Positions 62,542 to 64,000 of a stretch of 64,000 bases of DNA are shown here, piece by piece. The DNA is taken from the NCBI RefSeq assembly GCF_003349955.1, contig NZ_QLKQ01000017.1, positions 1-64,000 on the forward strand, in the 5' to 3' direction. Each line of letters starts with the position of its first letter. Within the stretch, counting starts at the first letter, position 1. A program made the position numbers and the translations under genes. The notes beneath the pieces were generated by a model. The model saw only the letters and a program-made list of their open reading frames with translations. It was not told the DNA's origin and made no database searches. This DNA comes from Azospirillum brasilense (lineage in GTDB: Bacteria; Pseudomonadota; Alphaproteobacteria; Azospirillales; Azospirillaceae).

Positions 62542-63978
62542 TCAGGCCGCGGACCGCTTGTTGCCGCCCGGCTGGCTGCCGTGCGGGGCGGGGCGGCGGT
62601 TGTGGCGGTTCTGCTGGTTGGCCGACACCTTGGCCTTCAGCGGCTGGTCGCCGGTGGCGCCGGCGACCCGCGCGCCCTGCGGCGCCGGCGGCTTCGCACC
62701 CTGGGCCTTCGGCGCCTGAGGCTTCTGGCCCTGCGGCTTGTTGCCGCCGGCCTGCTGCTGCGGCTGACCGCGTCCCGGACGGGGCTGCTTGGGCGCCGGC
62801 TTCGGCGGCTTGGCGGAGGAGGCGTGGATCGCCGCCACCACCGACGCGTGGTAGGGGTGGTCGTGGTCCGCCGGGACCGGCTGGCGGATGGTCTTCTCGA
62901 TGGCCTTCAGATAGGCCACCTCCTCGGCGTCGCAGAAGGACACCGCGCTGCCGTCGGTGCCGGCGCGGGCGGTGCGGCCGATGCGGTGGACGTAGCTTTC
63001 CGGCTCGTTCGGCAGGTCGAAGTTGATGACGTGCGTGATGCCGTCGATGTCGATGCCGCGCGCCGCGATGTCGGTCGCCACCAGCGCCTTAAGGTCGCCG
63101 CTGCGGAAGGATTCCAGCGCGCGCACGCGGGCCGACTGCGACTTGTCGCCGTGGATCGCGTCGGCCGGGACGCCGGCCTTCTTCAGATGGTCGGCGATGC
63201 GGTCGGCGCCGTGCTTGGTGCGGGCGAAGACGATCGTCCGCTCCATGGCACCTTCCTGGAGGAGGTCGGCGAGCAGGCGGCGCTTGTCGGCGCGGTCGAC
63301 GAACAGCACGCGCTGGGCGATGCGCTCCACCGTGGTGGACTGCGGCGCCACTTCGATCCGCTCGGCGTCGGTCAGGATGCTGTGCGCCAGCTCGACCACG
63401 GCTTCCGGCATGGTGGCGGAGAACAGCAGGGTCTGGCGCTGCTTCGGCAGGACCGCGACCACCTTCCGCACGTCGCGGATGAAGCCCATGTCGAGCATGC
63501 GGTCGGCCTCGTCCAGGACGAAGATCTCGACCTGGTCGAGCACGCACTGCTTCTGGGCCATCAGGTCCAGCAGGCGGCCCGGAGTCGCCACCAGCACGTC
63601 GGTGCCGCGGGCGAGCGCCGCGACCTGCGGGCTCTGCCCGACGCCGCCGTGGATCACCGTGCGGCGGATCGGCAGGTGCCGGCCGTAGGTGCGGAAGCTC
63701 TCGCCGATCTGCAGAGCCAGCTCGCGCGTCGGCGTCAGGATCAGGGTGCGCGGCGCCTTGGCCTGCACGCGCTTCTTGTTCTGGAACAACCGCTGCAGGA
63801 TCGGCAGGGTGAAGGCGGCGGTCTTGCCGGTGCCGGTCTGGGCGAGGCCGAGCACGTCGCGGCCTTCCAGAAGAACGGGGATGGCGCCGGCCTGGATCGG
63901 CGTGGCGGTCTGGTAACCCTCTTCGGCGACGGCGCGCAGAAGGGGCTCGATCAGGCCGAGGCCACTGAATTCGGTCAT
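62542..63978 (-). CDS. DEAD-box RNA helicase (RhlE type)
   Basis: A 478-residue ATP-dependent RNA helicase. Q motif is in [20 protein letters not shown]; motif I AQTGTGKT; Ia PTRELALQI; Ib [65 protein letters not shown]. The C-terminal about 110 residues are a Lys/Pro/Gln/Gly-rich basic tail for RNA binding. Roles include ribosome assembly and mRNA turnover, especially in the cold. The gene is complete; the start lies 22 bases from the window end. Confidence 0.96.
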   Translation of the reverse strand: MTEFSGLGLIEPLLRAVAEEGYQTATPIQAGAIPVLLEGRDVLGLAQTGTGKTAAFTLPILQRLFQNKKRVQAKAPRTLILTPTRELALQIGESFRTYGRHLPIRRTVIHGGVGQSPQVAALARGTDVLVATPGRLLDLMAQKQCVLDQVEIFVLDEADRMLDMGFIRDVRKVVAVLPKQRQTLLFSATMPEAVVELAHSILTDAERIEVAPQSTTVERIAQRVLFVDRADKRRLLADLLQEGAMERTIVFARTKHGADRIADHLKKAGVPADAIHGDKSQSARVRALESFRSGDLKALVATDIAARGIDIDGITHVINFDLPNEPESYVHRIGRTARAGTDGSAVSFCDAEEVAYLKAIEKTIRQPVPADHDHPYHASVVAAIHASSAKPPKPAPKQPRPGRGQPQQQAGGNKPQGQKPQAPKAQGAKPPAPQGARVAGATGDQPLKAKVSANQQNRHNRRPAPHGSQPGGNKRSAA

Positions 63979-64000
63979 ACGGGGAGGGTCCTGGTCACGT

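Noticed and set aside
1-64000. CRISPR arrays, insertion sequences or integrases
   Set aside because: No regularly spaced direct repeats with unique spacers and no transposase or integrase motifs were seen; the repeats found are palindromic intergenic elements.

Overview
The window is a gene-dense, very GC-rich (roughly 65-70% by eye) bacterial chromosome segment. Gene content and order fit an alphaproteobacterium of the Rhodospirillales, most likely Azospirillum. The main clues are hemC-hemD-mitofilin-hemY next to tsaD-gpsA, a DUF1674 (SdhAF4-type) gene divergent from htpX and followed by rsmB-heparinase-purH, a 1618-residue NAD-dependent glutamate dehydrogenase, and a group IV ornithine/lysine decarboxylase. 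The organism is inferred from protein families and layout, not from a database match. No insertion sequence, prophage, CRISPR array, rRNA operon or replication origin was seen. One tRNA, Gly(GCC), is present.

Layout. 1-1.4 kb: tail of a chemotaxis-type protein and a pentapeptide-repeat protein. 1.4-7.4 kb (minus): haem-biosynthesis cluster hemC, hemD, a mitofilin-like membrane protein with an N-terminal HTH-type domain, and hemY, headed by a separate SAM methyltransferase. 7.5-11.2 kb (plus): tsaD, GNAT, gpsA, YciI-like and EVE-domain genes. 11.2-15.3 kb: acetyl-CoA synthetase with a readable promoter and terminator, flanked by small secreted or hypothetical proteins, a thermonuclease-like protein and a DUF1674 protein. 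15.4-23.3 kb (plus): htpX, a DHH phosphoesterase, a hypothetical gene, rsmB, heparinase II/III-like and purH. 23.4-33 kb (minus): MFS transporter, small hypotheticals, a TPR plus PRMT7-like methyltransferase, and giant NAD-GDH. 33-41.3 kb: HD-GYP-type regulator, two paralogous TctC-type solute-binding proteins around a chemoreceptor, an AEC carrier and an RraA-like aldolase. This block looks like organic-acid sensing, uptake and catabolism. 41.9-45.8 kb: tRNA-Gly, ProX-type deacylase, thioredoxin-TPR (YbbN/CnoX-like), LON-domain, Trm112 and DUF971 proteins. 45.9-49.8 kb: cupin and HAD genes, a DUF1127 protein, ornithine decarboxylase behind a 40-codon leader ORF, and divergent mgtC. 49.8-54.8 kb: drug-efflux MFS, YgjP-like metalloprotease, histidine kinase, an MNT/HEPN pair resembling type VII toxin-antitoxins, and a secreted protein. 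55-59.4 kb: complete ugpBAEC glycerol-3-phosphate-type ABC importer. 59.5-64 kb: GST, VOC protein, an RTX calcium-binding protein behind an AT-rich island, a hypothetical, and a RhlE-type RNA helicase.

The most notable signals are the Arg-rich leader ORF with a candidate attenuator before ornithine decarboxylase, divergent from mgtC; the bacterial PRMT7-like protein with an apparently incomplete double-E loop; the HTH-mitofilin fusion; the MNT/HEPN module; a chemoreceptor between duplicated binding proteins; and two families of palindromic intergenic repeats, one copy carrying an inserted double hairpin. Start codons were chosen from ribosome-binding sites, overlaps and family N-termini; alternatives are given where the choice is open.
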